DNA of 64,000 nt from Lactobacillus panisapium (GCF_019469265.1 NZ_CP048268.1:1-64000), one strand, 5' to 3'. Positions 10,818 through 22,336 are shown, numbered from the stretch's first letter. The notes: generated by a model not told the origin, from the letters alone. Translations and numbers: made by a program.

Positions 10818-11141
10818 TTATCGCGGCATTAAGCCCCAGCCAAATGTCCGGTCTAAGCAGATATGTGCCAGCCATATTAGGTTAAAGTTGATTAACTGGG
10901 TTGTTCTTAAATGGGGAAACAAAGTCAAAATGGTCAAAAAGATTAACGGAAATACAAGTAAATGACCGAGATTATAAAGAACATTTCCCACCTGAGGTGA
11001 TATTGCATAGCCAGCTGCCCCAAGATCAAAAACTAGGTACCAGGCAATAAAAAATAGTAATGAACCATCGTTTTTCCAGTATGCTACTAATAGAAAAATT
11101 AGTGCGGCAAGATAGTCCAATTTATAAAGATAAGCAATCAT
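10818..11141 (-). CDS. DUF4260 family small membrane protein
   Basis: A 107-residue protein with three to four hydrophobic segments. The pattern GYAISPQVGNVLYNLGHLLVFP plus a C-terminal WLAHICLDRTFGWGL matches the DUF4260 family as I know it; its function is unknown. A GGAAGG ribosome binding site lies upstream. It starts 16 bases after the MerR regulator stop and is probably expressed with it from the MerR promoter. Its 3' end faces rpsR. Confidence 0.75.
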   Translation of the reverse strand: MIAYLYKLDYLAALIFLLVAYWKNDGSLLFFIAWYLVFDLGAAGYAISPQVGNVLYNLGHLLVFPLIFLTILTLFPHLRTTQLINFNLIWLAHICLDRTFGWGLMPR

Positions 11142-11157
11142 ATTTTTTCCTTCCAGT

Positions 11158-11556
11158 TTATAATTCGCCTAACTGTTTTAAGCTATTTTCGATTTCGTCA
11201 ATTGAGGCTTCTTCTTCAATTTTGTTTTTAAGTTCAGCTAGAATTTTTGTCATTTTGGTATAAAAAATGGCTTGTTGCTGACAATCCTGTGCTTTTTTCG
11301 TTACTAGTTTTAAGGTCTCTTTGTCGCAGTAATTGCTTTTAGGGCTTTGATATAAGGCAACAGCTTGTTTAACTTCTGGTAACTTGAGCTGTGCGTGACG
11401 CAGATTGGTAATAAACTTCATTAATGCAGCATCGGCATCAGTGTAGTCTCTATAGCCATTTCTGTTACGTTGGGGATGCAATAGCCCAATTTTTTCATAG
11501 TAACGCAGGGTATCAGTACTAATATTTACTAGTTTAGCGAATGCGGCAATTTTCAT
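11158..11556 (-). CDS. MerR family transcriptional regulator
   Basis: A DNA-distorting activator/repressor of 132 residues. The N-terminal MerR helix-turn-helix reads MKIAAFAKLVNISTDTLRYY, followed by the wing YEKIGLL and NRNGYRDYTDAD. A coiled-coil dimerisation helix fills the C-terminus. The ATG at 11556 is chosen because GGAGG lies nine bases upstream. The open frame extends further, but only across the promoter. A lone cysteine is present in the effector region (NYCDKET). It probably controls itself and the downstream DUF4260 gene. Confidence 0.88.
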   Translation of the reverse strand: MKIAAFAKLVNISTDTLRYYEKIGLLHPQRNRNGYRDYTDADAALMKFITNLRHAQLKLPEVKQAVALYQSPKSNYCDKETLKLVTKKAQDCQQQAIFYTKMTKILAELKNKIEEEASIDEIENSLKQLGEL

Positions 11557-11578
11557 TATCCAAAGCCTCCATGAATTC

Positions 11579-11609
11579 AGTATCACATTGGAGTATACTC
11601 CAAAGTCAA
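11579..11609 (-). promoter_or_regulatory. MerR-type promoter with 19-bp spacer and palindromic operator
   Basis: On the minus strand, -35 TTGACT (11604-11609) and -10 GATACT (11579-11584) are separated by exactly 19 bases. The spacer contains the perfect 16-bp palindrome TTGGAGTATACTCCAA (11588-11603). An overlong spacer with a central dyad is the classic architecture of MerR-activated promoters. It reads into the merR-DUF4260 pair. Confidence 0.88.
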
Positions 11610-11897
11610 GAATTAATAATATAAAAATAGCGCCTAGTACCACCAGCTAGGTGACTTTTTATCCGCTGTTTTGCTGACTTTAATTTTTAAGCACCAATTT
11701 TTATTAGAATGATGCAAGGAAAGCAAGCAGCCTGCTCCAGCCTGCGATAATCGTCGACTTTAGCTTAATTTAAAGATAACCCGGTACCTGCTACTTGTTA
11801 GCAGCAATAAAAGCTTAATATTCAGGAGTTTCTTATCAAGTGATTACAAGGTATAATAATAATGATGTACTATACATTAATTTAGGAAGGATCTTAC

Positions 11898-13919
11898 ATG
11901 AAAGATTTTTTACGTAAGCTTGAATTTCCTGCTTTTATCAAGGATTCACGTTTGACAGCTTCTGTCATTATCATCTTGGCACTGTCACTTTTAGGCAGTA
12001 TTGTTGCGATGATCATGAATCCATTATTCGGTTTGGCAATGGTACTAATTTTTATTTTGACTGTTGCTTGTACCGTTTATGGTGCTTATATACTTGCTGG
12101 TAACGCGAATAACTTTGCTGTCAGTTTGTCTTATCGGATTAAGCGCAGCGAACAAGAAGCGATGATTAAAATGCCTCTTGGCATCTTGCTGTATGACAAG
12201 GACAGACAAATTCAGTGGGTAAATCCATATTTACAGCTTTATTTAAAGGATGAAGACCTGATTGGACACACGATTAAATCAGTTGATCCAGATTTAGATA
12301 AGTTAATTGATGATTTGTTAAAGGCTAAAACTGCTGAAAATCACGTTGTGAATTGGGATGGTCACCAATTTGAAATGGTCATCCAGAATAATTTGGGTGT
12401 GATCTATTTACTTGATATTACGCGTTATGCGAAAATTGAACAGAAATATAATAATGAGTTGTTAGCAATTGGCCAAGTATTTATTGATAATTACGATGAA
12501 CTAAGCGAAACGATGCATGATCAGGAACTTACGACTACGAGTTCTTATGTGCAAAATACTCTGAGTGATTACGCCAAAAATTACAATGCCTACCTTAAGC
12601 GGATTGATGAGGATCATTTCTTGCTACTGTTACATATGCAGGATTTAGCTAAAATGGAAAAAGATAAGTTCTCCGTTTTGGATAAAATGCGGCTAGAAAC
12701 CAGCCGTAATAATACGCCATTGACCTTATCGATTGGAATTGCTTTTGGCAGTAGTTTAATTACCGAATTGGCTGACCAAGCCCAGTCTAACCTTGACTTG
12801 GCTTTAGGACGAGGCGGTGACCAGGTTGTTTTAAGTCAACCTGGAAAGGCCGCGCGTTTTTATGGCGGCAAGTCCAATCCAATGGAAAAACGGACACGTG
12901 TGCGTGCACGAATGGTTTCCCAAGCAATTAGTGAATTGTTTAAAGAAGCTGACCGGGTTTTTGTTGTTGGTCATGCTAATCCGGATATGGATTCAGTGGG
13001 TAGTGGAATTGGTGTCGTTAAGATTGCCAGATTGCATAATGTTAAGGCGAACTTTGTGCTAGACGTCAACAAGACAAACTATGATGTTGGCCGGTTAGTT
13101 GCCAAGATGCAAAAAGTTAAAGAAGACACCGATATGTTTATCTCGCCAGACGATGCTTTGGAAAGTTTAACTGACAAGTCAATGCTAGTTATGGTTGATC
13201 ATTCAAAATATTCGATTACTTATTCAAAAGATTTATACGATCGGCTGAAGAATCGCATTATTGTAATTGATCACCATCGCCGCGGTGAAGAATTCCCTGA
13301 AAATCCTATGCTGACATACGTTGAGCCCTATGCCTCGTCCGCATGTGAACTTGTCACTGAAATGGTAGAATACCAACAACCAAGTTCAGGTCAGCGGGTC
13401 TTGACCGATTTGGAAGCGACAGCAATGCTAGCTGGTATTACGGTTGATTCACGTGAATTCTCGCTAAGAACGGGAACGCGGACATTTGATGCGGCGAGCT
13501 ATCTGCGCTCAATTGGTGCTAGCTCTGTTGGCGTAAGCGAGCTGCTTAAGGAGGATATCGATAGTTTCCTTGAGCGCACACGCCTAGTCAGCAGCCTAAA
13601 AATGATCGGGCCAAAAATGGCTGTTTTGTGCGGTGATGATGACCAGATTATTGATCCAATAATTACTGCTCAAGCCGCGGATACGGCACTTGATTTGGAA
13701 AATGTTGAAGCTAGTTTTGCAATTACTCGGCGCAGTAAAGACACCATTAGCATTTCTGCTCGTTCGATGGGCGAAATCAATGTCCAGGTAATTATGGAAA
13801 AATTAGGCGGTGGCGGCCATTTATCTAATGCTGCAACGCAAATTAAAGGTGTTACAGTTCAAGAGGCACTTGCCAAACTGCTTAATGCAGTTGATACTTA
13901 TGAAAAAGAAAATGAATAG
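11898..13919 (+). CDS. gdpP: Cyclic-di-AMP phosphodiesterase GdpP (YybT family)
   Basis: A membrane phosphodiesterase that degrades c-di-AMP and so affects osmotic and cell-wall homeostasis. It has 673 residues. Two N-terminal transmembrane helices (about 18-65) are followed by a PAS-like domain and a degenerate GGDEF domain. The DHH motifs are [13 protein letters not shown] near residue 359 and VIDHHRR; the DHHA1 motif is [10 protein letters not shown] near 636. GGAAGGA precedes the ATG. A possible -10 TATAAT lies at 11852. rplI follows after 11 bases, the usual neighbour. Confidence 0.95.
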   Translation: MKDFLRKLEFPAFIKDSRLTASVIIILALSLLGSIVAMIMNPLFGLAMVLIFILTVACTVYGAYILAGNANNFAVSLSYRIKRSEQEAMIKMPLGILLYDKDRQIQWVNPYLQLYLKDEDLIGHTIKSVDPDLDKLIDDLLKAKTAENHVVNWDGHQFEMVIQNNLGVIYLLDITRYAKIEQKYNNELLAIGQVFIDNYDELSETMHDQELTTTSSYVQNTLSDYAKNYNAYLKRIDEDHFLLLLHMQDLAKMEKDKFSVLDKMRLETSRNNTPLTLSIGIAFGSSLITELADQAQSNLDLALGRGGDQVVLSQPGKAARFYGGKSNPMEKRTRVRARMVSQAISELFKEADRVFVVGHANPDMDSVGSGIGVVKIARLHNVKANFVLDVNKTNYDVGRLVAKMQKVKEDTDMFISPDDALESLTDKSMLVMVDHSKYSITYSKDLYDRLKNRIIVIDHHRRGEEFPENPMLTYVEPYASSACELVTEMVEYQQPSSGQRVLTDLEATAMLAGITVDSREFSLRTGTRTFDAASYLRSIGASSVGVSELLKEDIDSFLERTRLVSSLKMIGPKMAVLCGDDDQIIDPIITAQAADTALDLENVEASFAITRRSKDTISISARSMGEINVQVIMEKLGGGGHLSNAATQIKGVTVQEALAKLLNAVDTYEKENE

Positions 13920-13930
13920 AGGTAAGCAAA

Positions 13931-14386
13931 ATGAAAGTTATTTTTACTAAAGATGTTAAAGGCCGCGGCAAACGTGGTGAAGTTAAGAACGTTCCAGATG
14001 GCTACGCCCAAAACTTTTTATTAAAACGCGGTTTAGCTAAAGAGGCTAATAAGGCCAACATGCACACTTTAGAGCGCGTAGAAGCCAATGAAAAGGCTGC
14101 TTACGAAAGTGAAAAGGCAGAAGCTGAAAAAATTAAGGCTCAGCTTGACCAAGATGAAACTGTAGTCAACTTTAAGTCAAAGGCTGGTTCAGATTCACGT
14201 CTCTTTGGTTCAATTTCCGGCAAGAAAATTGTTGAGGGCTTAGAGGATCAGTTCGGAATTAAGCTCGACAAGCGCAAATTAAACCTGCCTGAGCCAATTA
14301 AAACCTTAGGCTATACAAATGTACCTGTTAAGTTATTTAAGGGCATAGAGGGCAAAATTCGTGTCCACGTTACTGAACAGGAATAA
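13931..14386 (+). CDS. rplI: 50S ribosomal protein L9
   Basis: A large-subunit ribosomal protein that binds 23S rRNA, 151 residues. The N-terminal RNA-binding domain begins [27 protein letters not shown] (read in segments), then a long central helix rich in Lys and Glu, then the C-terminal domain. GAGGTAAG precedes the ATG. It lies between gdpP and dnaB, as in other Bacilli. Confidence 0.97.
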   Translation: MKVIFTKDVKGRGKRGEVKNVPDGYAQNFLLKRGLAKEANKANMHTLERVEANEKAAYESEKAEAEKIKAQLDQDETVVNFKSKAGSDSRLFGSISGKKIVEGLEDQFGIKLDKRKLNLPEPIKTLGYTNVPVKLFKGIEGKIRVHVTEQE

Positions 14387-14416
14387 CTTTAATTTAATAA
14401 AAAGTGGTCATGATTA

Positions 14417-15802
14417 ATGGATAATATCGTTTCGCAACAAATACCGCACGATGATGAAGCGGAAAAAGCCGTTTTAGGTGCAATTTTTATTGATCCAGAG
14501 GCAATTGCCGACGCCAGTGCGGAGGTTGAGCCGGGTGACTTTTATAAAAAAGCTAATCAATTAATCTTTCAAGCAATGCTTGATTTATCAGATCGCGAAG
14601 ATGCAATTGATCCGCTAACTTTACAAGATGAATTAACCAAAAAGAATCAGCTGGATGATATTGGCGGAATTGCTTATGTTTCGGAACTTGCCATTGCCAC
14701 CCCTACGGCTGCTCATATCGTTTATTATGCCAAGATTGTTCACCGTAAGGCATTATTGCGGCGGCTTATTTCTGCCAGTCAAAAAATCATTTCGAACGCA
14801 ATGCAGGATTCAGACGATGTTACTGCAATTCTAGATGATGCCGAAAGTGAAATCATGAATGTTTCTTCGGAAAACAATGCAAATGGCTTTCGGGGAATCA
14901 AGGATATTGTTAATGCCGCAATTGAAGAAATCAATAGTATTCCTGAAGACGGCAACATGGTTACTGGTCTGCCCACAGGCTTTGTCGAACTAGATAAAAT
15001 GACTACGGGTTTCCACGATGATGAATTAATTATTATTGCTGCCCGTCCAGGTGTTGGTAAAACTTCTTTTGCACTGAATGTTGCTCAGTATGTTGGGTTG
15101 CATACTGACAAAACGGTCGCCATGTTTTCTTTGGAAATGAGTGGCGAGCAGCTGGTACAAAGAATGCTAGCCTCTGAAGGCCTAATTAATTCGCAGCATC
15201 TAAGGACTGGTCAATTGGACGAAGAGGAGTGGCGCAAATTGATCGTAGCGTCTGGCTCTTTGGCCAATGCCAGCATCTATATTGATGATACGCCAGGAAT
15301 TAAAATGAGTGAGATTAGAGCACAGGCTCGCCGACTTGCCAAGGAAAAAGGCAACTTAGGCTTAATTGTGATCGATTATCTGCAGCTGATTGAAGGGCCA
15401 CGCAGCGAATCACGCCAACAAGAAGTCTCGGCAATTTCGCGGCAATTGAAAAAATTGGCTAAAGAACTACATGTGCCGGTTATTGCTCTGTCTCAGTTAT
15501 CGCGTTCAGTTGAGCAGCGCCAGGACAAGCGGCCTGTCTTATCTGATATCCGTGAATCTGGTTCTATTGAACAGGATGCCGATATTGTTTCTTTTTTGTA
15601 TCGGGATGATTATTACCGCGAAGAAAATGAGGAAGATGGTGATGATCAACAAGAAGTTGGTGCAGAAGATGATAATGGTGAAGTAGAAGTCATTATTGAA
15701 AAGAACCGGTCTGGTAGCCGGGGGACGGTTAAATTAATGTTCTCTAAGCCATATAACCGCTTTTCAAACCTCGATTATAGTCACGATCAACCTGATCAGT
15801 AA
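14417..15802 (+). CDS. dnaB: Replicative DNA helicase DnaB (DnaC in Bacillus naming)
   Basis: The hexameric fork helicase, 461 residues. The N-terminal domain begins PHDDEAEKAVLGAIF. The RecA-like motor has Walker A ARPGVGKTSFA near residue 211, then FSLEMS, LIVIDYLQL and the arginine region RESGSIEQDADIV. A ribosome binding site is weak (AAAAGTGG), and spacing suggests translation following rplI. No tight terminator is visible downstream. The acidic linker EENEEDGDDQQE near the C-terminus is longer than in some homologues. Confidence 0.96.
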   Translation: MDNIVSQQIPHDDEAEKAVLGAIFIDPEAIADASAEVEPGDFYKKANQLIFQAMLDLSDREDAIDPLTLQDELTKKNQLDDIGGIAYVSELAIATPTAAHIVYYAKIVHRKALLRRLISASQKIISNAMQDSDDVTAILDDAESEIMNVSSENNANGFRGIKDIVNAAIEEINSIPEDGNMVTGLPTGFVELDKMTTGFHDDELIIIAARPGVGKTSFALNVAQYVGLHTDKTVAMFSLEMSGEQLVQRMLASEGLINSQHLRTGQLDEEEWRKLIVASGSLANASIYIDDTPGIKMSEIRAQARRLAKEKGNLGLIVIDYLQLIEGPRSESRQQEVSAISRQLKKLAKELHVPVIALSQLSRSVEQRQDKRPVLSDIRESGSIEQDADIVSFLYRDDYYREENEEDGDDQQEVGAEDDNGEVEVIIEKNRSGSRGTVKLMFSKPYNRFSNLDYSHDQPDQ

Positions 15803-15971
15803 ACAATACTATATAATTTGTGCTTAAAATATAAAAATCCTATTATTACAGCTGTTATTCTGAATACTAATCCAAAAATAAAGCATATTTAATGACTTAG
15901 TTAATTTAAGATTGTACTATTAAGGTGTAAATAGATTATTTTGCTTATTTTTTAGGAAAGGACCTAGAATT

Positions 15972-16130
15972 ATGGCTGATAAAGGATTTAAAGATAAAGT
16001 AGCAGGAAAAGCTAAAGAATTAAAGGGTAAGGTACAGCAAGCTGCAGGTGATATGAAAGACAAAGCCCAAGATGCTGCTGACAATGTCAAAGATAAAGTC
16101 GATGACGCCAAGGATAATATGAAAAAATAA
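15972..16130 (+). CDS. CsbD-like general stress protein
   Basis: A 52-residue, very hydrophilic Lys/Ala/Asp-rich protein. It begins ADKGFKDKVAGKAKELKGKV and contains repeated KDKA/KDKV segments predicted to be helical. This is the CsbD family pattern, small stress-induced proteins of unknown mechanism. AGGAAAGGACC precedes the ATG at good spacing. It is monocistronic, with its own terminator at 16142. Confidence 0.88.
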   Translation: MADKGFKDKVAGKAKELKGKVQQAAGDMKDKAQDAADNVKDKVDDAKDNMKK

Positions 16131-16141
16131 TACTTGGTAAA

Positions 16142-16176
16142 AAAAGAGTTGAGGAATATTTCCTCAACTCTTTTTT
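16142..16176. terminator. Bidirectional terminator
   Basis: The arms AAAAGAGTTGAGGAA and TTCCTCAACTCTTTT form a long stem with a three-base loop, A run on one side and T run on the other. It serves the CsbD gene and the convergent DUF2974 gene. Confidence 0.92.
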
Positions 16177-16198
16177 GTGTTACACGTGAAACTAATTG

Positions 16199-17398
16199 CT
16201 AACGTAATTTGTTTTTAACTTCTGGGGGCAGCTCCAAATTAGGGTGCTCCGGATCATAAAATTCGTAAAAGACAGGAGCCTTATTTGAATCATTACTCTT
16301 AGGATAGAGTTCATAATTATTAGCCATTAACGGCAGCGTCATATTATTTTTATAGGAATCCCAAATCTTACCTAAAATTTGAGCAATTAGCTTACGCTCT
16401 TGGGGCTCAAGTGATAAAAAGACCCGACTGAAACGGTAAGTTCCAACCAGTTTATTATTTGTCAGCTGATGTGCTTCCTCAATATCGGCATTTTCAAAGG
16501 CTTCGAATAAATCAGAAAATGCTTCACCGCGTTCTTCTTTGGGAATGGAATGATTAAAGTTAATTAGAGCATGACGGAGTACACGACTGCCAGAAGATAA
16601 TCCTTTTGCCAGGGTAAAACTGTCACGACCAACTGACCAGCGTCGTGGGTCATGCTGGTTGCGCATTGCCGCCGTACTTTTGACAACAATTGTTTGCTCA
16701 GGATGGTCAAGCATTGCACCAAAAATTGAACTCTGTGGAATGTAGGTTTTCATTTTAGGCATTGCCTGGACAAAACCGGGACTAGTATAAACCTTATGGA
16801 AAAATCCCGGACCATCAAAACTAAGCGCTTTAACCACTCTTTCTTGTGTTTCGGGCTTAGCAGCACTTAGGGCATATTGGGCAAAATTCCCGCCTTTTGA
16901 ATGACCCAAGAGATAAATTCGCTTTTCAGGAAACTTGGTCGCGATTTCTTCCAAATATTTTGCCGCTACGCTTTGACCGTAAATTTCCGGCAAATAGTTC
17001 ATGCGCATATCTTCTTTCCAACCAATCATGGTACCATCAGTACCACGAAAGGCGATAGCAATGGTATCTTTTGCAATTGAAAATGTTGCAGCACTGAATT
17101 GTAGTGGATACGGGTCGTCTTCTAGCCTGTCAGTCCAGTCAAGAATTTTTATATTGCCGATTCTAGGACTCTCGGCAAGTAAGATGATTTCTGCAGCAGT
17201 TTCAGAATGCATCTGGTGCTGAAAAGATGCCAAATTACGCAATTTTTCTGCTAATTCAGCTAATGTGTGTCCAACGCTAGAATCGTCTGCGGGAAGATAA
17301 ACTAATGAAGATAATAAAGCGGCATCGATACTGTTAAAAGGCTTTTCTGCGAAAGTAAGATCACCGCGCCAACGTAAATAATCAAGTGGACCAGCCAT
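16199..17398 (-). CDS. DUF2974 lipase-like alpha/beta hydrolase
   Basis: A 399-residue protein with no signal peptide. The lipase nucleophile elbow is LLGHSKGGNFAQYA, preceded by IAFRGTDGT, the lipase-3-like oxyanion motif. The class is known as DUF2974 (Mbeg1-like) in lactobacilli; the substrate is not established. The start ATG is preceded by AGGAGTAA. It lies alone between CsbD and MgtC. Confidence 0.85.
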   Translation of the reverse strand: MAGPLDYLRWRGDLTFAEKPFNSIDAALLSSLVYLPADDSSVGHTLAELAEKLRNLASFQHQMHSETAAEIILLAESPRIGNIKILDWTDRLEDDPYPLQFSAATFSIAKDTIAIAFRGTDGTMIGWKEDMRMNYLPEIYGQSVAAKYLEEIATKFPEKRIYLLGHSKGGNFAQYALSAAKPETQERVVKALSFDGPGFFHKVYTSPGFVQAMPKMKTYIPQSSIFGAMLDHPEQTIVVKSTAAMRNQHDPRRWSVGRDSFTLAKGLSSGSRVLRHALINFNHSIPKEERGEAFSDLFEAFENADIEEAHQLTNNKLVGTYRFSRVFLSLEPQERKLIAQILGKIWDSYKNNMTLPLMANNYELYPKSNDSNKAPVFYEFYDPEHPNLELPPEVKNKLR

Positions 17399-17466
17399 AA
17401 AAATTACTCCTTTTTATTAAAATTACCACTTTTCAGCAGCCATTGTAGCTAATTTGATTTTTAAGA

Positions 17467-17503
17467 ACAAAAAATAAGCAATAGTTAATTTCTATTGCTT
17501 ATT
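17467..17503 (-). terminator. Terminator of the mgtC gene
   Basis: The arms AATAAGCAATAG and CTATTGCTTATT form a 12-pair stem with a seven-base loop. On the minus strand it is followed by a T run. It ends the mgtC transcript just before the DUF2974 promoter. Confidence 0.88.
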
Positions 17504-17516
17504 GTAAAACAATCAG

Positions 17517-18218
17517 TTATTTACCGAGACTATCGTAACTGATTCGTTTAATGTCAGGATATTTCCGCAAGGCCATAATAATATCATTTTCATCAATATT
17601 ATTATTAATAATACCATCGGCAAAGAAAATAATCTTTTCATCACTAACAAATAAAATTTTGACAGAGGCATTTTCAACGTGATTTGCGGCTAATTCATGT
17701 TGAATTGTTTCCAAAATATGGGGGCGATTAACTGCCTCAATTTGAACATTAAACCGGATATGCATGATGATTTTATCAATAATATTGTCATCATGAAATA
17801 GCATCTGAATAACAAATAACAGGGCTGTAGCCAGAACGCCTAAGAAGTATAATCCAGAACCAATAGCCATACCAATTGCGGCTGTTGCCCAGATGCCTGC
17901 AGCTGTAGTCAATCCAGAAACCTGATCTTTTTTGATCAAGATTGTTCCGGCACCAATAAATGAAATACCAGATACAATTTGCGCGGCTATACGTGAGGCA
18001 TCAAATTCTATGCCGGAAGTTTTTATCACATCATAGAATCCGTACTTGGAAACGATCATAAATAGTGCAGAAGAAAATGCTACAACAATGTGGGTTCTAA
18101 CACCCGCACTCTTTCTCTGTATTGCTCGTTCATAGCCGATTAAGGCCCCGCATAAAGAGGCCACCAATAACCTTAATAACCAGGGTAATTGGGCATTAAT
18201 CGGTGTTATATTTGCCAT
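17517..18218 (-). CDS. MgtC/SapB family membrane protein
   Basis: A 233-residue inner-membrane protein. The N-terminal half has four to five transmembrane helices, including the family pattern LCGALIGYERAIQRKSAGVRTH and the segment VSGISFIGAGTIL. The C-terminal half is a soluble ACT-like domain. MgtC relatives are tied to magnesium limitation and membrane potential; the role here is not shown by context. It stands alone with its own terminator. Confidence 0.9.
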   Translation of the reverse strand: MANITPINAQLPWLLRLLVASLCGALIGYERAIQRKSAGVRTHIVVAFSSALFMIVSKYGFYDVIKTSGIEFDASRIAAQIVSGISFIGAGTILIKKDQVSGLTTAAGIWATAAIGMAIGSGLYFLGVLATALLFVIQMLFHDDNIIDKIIMHIRFNVQIEAVNRPHILETIQHELAANHVENASVKILFVSDEKIIFFADGIINNNIDENDIIMALRKYPDIKRISYDSLGK

Positions 18219-18435
18219 TATATCAATATCACTCCATTTCTAAATAAACCACGTTATATTATACTCTAAAATAAATGGTATTAGAATATAGTTTTTTAAT
18301 GTTTACGCAAAAATGGGCGGATAAGACCAGTAAAATCATTGACTTTATCGGGTTTCAGCAGGTTATCAAAGTGAAGTTGCTTTTTAAGTAGTCTATAAAA
18401 AATAATTATTAAGGTAGTAGATAATAATTACTTAA

Positions 18436-19191
18436 CTAATATTTATTTGGCTTTGAATACTTAACGACTTCGTTAGTTAATAAATCATTGAAAAGATAAA
18501 ACAATAAGTGATTGCTAATTGAATATTTATTGAGGTCACGGGCATTAGGCAAGATATAGGTTTCGGTTGTAGCAAAGGGCAGGCTCTTAGCAGCAGTGAC
18601 GGCAAACACATTTGCCTTACTTTTAACTGCACCGCCAGCAATGCTATTGGTCAAAGCGCTTTTACCGGAAACCGTATAAATGATGACTAAGTCACGTGGT
18701 TGAAAGACATAACTAAGATCGTCAGAATAGTAAATTTTTTCAACGACTTCACTATAAATATTCAAAGTCTGCAAATTATACTTCAATTGATCTGCGCAGG
18801 GGGACGATTTTCCGGTGGCCACAATCTTAATAGAAACAGATTGGAGGATTTGTTCAGCCAGTTTTTTAAGATTTAAATTAGTCGCAATTAACTGATCCAG
18901 CATTTGCTTATATGATTCAATCATCAGATTAATTGACGAGTTGTTTGAATTGCGGTCGATTTTTTGCGCAAAATACGCATTGACGGCATATTTAAATTCG
19001 GTGTAACCCTGAAAGCCTAATGTTTTACAAAAGCGCGTAACGGTATTGCGGGATACGCCGATACTTTGCGCTAAGCTAGTTATATTTTTTTCAACGACTA
19101 ATTCTGGAAATTCTAGTAGAGAATCAGCGACAATTTTTTCTTGCCTGGTTAATTGCGGAAGTGCAGATTTAATTAATAAAAAAATATCCAT
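18436..19191 (-). CDS. MurR/RpiR family regulator of the beta-glucoside locus
   Basis: A 251-residue sugar-phosphate-responsive regulator. The N-terminal RpiR helix-turn-helix includes SLAQSIGVSRNTVTRFCKTLGFQGY (read in parts). The C-terminal SIS domain contains ATGKSSPCADQLKYNL and VIIYTVSGKS. The ATG at 19191 is chosen because AGAAAGG lies just upstream. A longer open frame to 19239 would run into the promoter dyad TGTGC/GCACA at 19225-19238. It is divergent from the GH1-PTS operon, which it probably controls. Confidence 0.88.
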   Translation of the reverse strand: MDIFLLIKSALPQLTRQEKIVADSLLEFPELVVEKNITSLAQSIGVSRNTVTRFCKTLGFQGYTEFKYAVNAYFAQKIDRNSNNSSINLMIESYKQMLDQLIATNLNLKKLAEQILQSVSIKIVATGKSSPCADQLKYNLQTLNIYSEVVEKIYYSDDLSYVFQPRDLVIIYTVSGKSALTNSIAGGAVKSKANVFAVTAAKSLPFATTETYILPNARDLNKYSISNHLLFYLFNDLLTNEVVKYSKPNKY

Positions 19192-19292
19192 AACGGTTGC
19201 CTTTCTAAAGTTTGTTTCACTTTTTGTGCAGTCGCACATATAAAATATTATAGATGTGCTATTGCATAAGTAAAAGAAACATTTTAAAATTA

Positions 19293-19327
19293 GTAGTGAA
19301 TATACAATATAAGTTGTTATTCACTAC
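19293..19327 (+). promoter_or_regulatory. Inverted-repeat operator upstream of the GH1-PTS operon
   Basis: The arms GTAGTGAATA (19293-19302) and TATTCACTAC (19318-19327) are a perfect 10-bp inverted repeat with a 15-base spacer. It lies 24 bases before the glycosidase start, so it is a likely site for the divergent RpiR regulator. Confidence 0.65.
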
Positions 19328-19351
19328 TTTAAAGTAAAAGGAGGTACTTAG

Positions 19352-20755
<1,404 letters not shown>

Positions 20756-20779
20756 TGTTAATGATTGGGGGTTAAGCGA

Positions 20780-22183
20780 ATGGATGATAGATTATTTGCC
20801 CAAAAAATTCTTGAATTAGTGGGCGGTCAGGATAATGTTGAAAAATCCTGGCATTGTGCAACGCGTTTACGGATTATTCCTAATGATGCAGCAAAAATTA
20901 ACTTGGAGGAGTTAAAGAAACTTAAAGGTGTATTAGGTGTTGTTCAGAGTGGTGAACAATGTCAAATTGTTATTGGTAACCAAGTTGGCAGTATTTACCA
21001 AGAGTTTCAAAAATTGCTAACACAGAAAAACGACAATGCAAGTCAGCCAGCTAGCGAAACTAAACCCGAAAAAAAGAAGACTAACATTTTTAGTCGAATG
21101 TTATCAGCTTTAGTTGGTTGTATTACGCCGTTAATCCCAGTTTTGATTGCAGGCGGAATGGGCAAATGTATTGTCATGCTATTGCCAATGCTCAAAATCT
21201 TAGATAAAACTTCTAGTACTTATCAAATTTTATACTTTATCTTCGATTCATCGTTTTACTTCTTACCTGTTTTTGTAGCTATTGCAGCAGCTAAGCAGTT
21301 TAAAACAAATATTTACTTATCAGCCTTAGTTGGCGCGACTTTGATTAATCCGACTTTTATTGCGATGATTCAAAGCGGTAAACCGCAGAACTTGTTTGGT
21401 ATTCCGGTTGTCCCAGCCAGTTATGCCAACTCTATTATTCCTGCTATTGTGGCAATTTGGGCACTTAGTTATATAGAACATTTCTTTGACCGTTATCTTT
21501 GGCGGCCAATTAAAAGCTTTATGGCCCCTTTATTAAGTATTATGATCGTAGTACCGCTAACATTGTTGGCCATTGGACCAGCAATGACATGGGTCTCGAA
21601 GGGGATATCGTTAGTCATGTTTTTCCTAAGCGGAAAACTTGGGCCATTTGCTATTGCTATATTTGCACTAATCTACCCATGGATTGTAACTACAGGGATG
21701 CATTCGGCCTTAGCAATTGCAGGGCTAGAAGCAATTACCAAGCGCGGATTTGACCCGTTTACACGAGTGCTGACACTATTGCACAACATCACTCAAGGTG
21801 CTGCAACATTGGCAGTTGCTGTTAGAACCAAAGATGAGGAATTACGTGCAACAGCCATCTCAGCAGCGTTAACAGTCTTTTGTGCCGGTATTAGTGAGCC
21901 ATGCTTATACGGTGTAACACTAAAATATCGTAAGCCAATGTATTCTTGTATGATTGGCGGCTTTGCTGGTGGTATTTATGCGGGAATCATGGGCGTTAAT
22001 GCCTATGTCTTTATGACACCAGGATTAATTACCCTACCAATGTGGATTAACCCCAATAATACCGGTAACTTACAAAACTTACTAAATGCAGTCATTTCAG
22101 CAGCAATTGCTGCAATCGTGACTTTTGTTGTTCAGCTCTTCATGGGAATCGACGAGCCAAAACAAGAAGCAGTAAGTGAGTAA
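20780..22183 (+). CDS. PTS beta-glucoside-type EIIBC permease
   Basis: Imports and phosphorylates a beta-glucoside. It has 467 residues: an EIIB domain (about 1-85) with phospho-cysteine Cys26 in SWHCATRLR, a charged linker, then a multi-pass EIIC domain ending before a Glu/Lys-rich tail. The EIIA domain found fused in BglP is absent, so EIIA must be supplied in trans. The ATG at 20780 is preferred over an in-frame TTG at 20765, because GGGGG at 20767-20771 is the ribosome binding site. Confidence 0.92.
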   Translation: MDDRLFAQKILELVGGQDNVEKSWHCATRLRIIPNDAAKINLEELKKLKGVLGVVQSGEQCQIVIGNQVGSIYQEFQKLLTQKNDNASQPASETKPEKKKTNIFSRMLSALVGCITPLIPVLIAGGMGKCIVMLLPMLKILDKTSSTYQILYFIFDSSFYFLPVFVAIAAAKQFKTNIYLSALVGATLINPTFIAMIQSGKPQNLFGIPVVPASYANSIIPAIVAIWALSYIEHFFDRYLWRPIKSFMAPLLSIMIVVPLTLLAIGPAMTWVSKGISLVMFFLSGKLGPFAIAIFALIYPWIVTTGMHSALAIAGLEAITKRGFDPFTRVLTLLHNITQGAATLAVAVRTKDEELRATAISAALTVFCAGISEPCLYGVTLKYRKPMYSCMIGGFAGGIYAGIMGVNAYVFMTPGLITLPMWINPNNTGNLQNLLNAVISAAIAAIVTFVVQLFMGIDEPKQEAVSE

Positions 22184-22208
22184 AATTATTTGTAAATTAG
22201 ATTGAAAT

Positions 22209-22249
22209 AGCGATTTTAAGCCTTCAGCTGGCAACAAAATCGCTTTTTT
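22209..22249 (+). terminator. Terminator of the GH1-PTS operon
   Basis: The arms AGCGATTTT and AAAATCGCT with a nested GCC/GGC pairing are followed by a T run. Confidence 0.85.
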
Positions 22250-22282
22250 GCTGCAAAAAATAAATTTACTGGTAAAAAGTAC

Positions 22283-22311
22283 TTGCGTAAAGCTAACTGA
22301 TATGGTTTAAT
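22283..22311 (+). promoter_or_regulatory. Promoter of tRNA-Thr
   Basis: -35 TTGCGT (22283-22288) and -10 TTTAAT (22306-22311) are 17 bases apart and end 25 bases before the tRNA. Confidence 0.6.
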
Positions 22312-22336
22312 AAATATCGTTGTCGAGTTTGACAAT

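Noticed and set aside
10753..10965. Plus-strand 70-codon frame opposite the DUF4260 gene
   Set aside because: It is antisense to a recognisable membrane protein, with no start signal.
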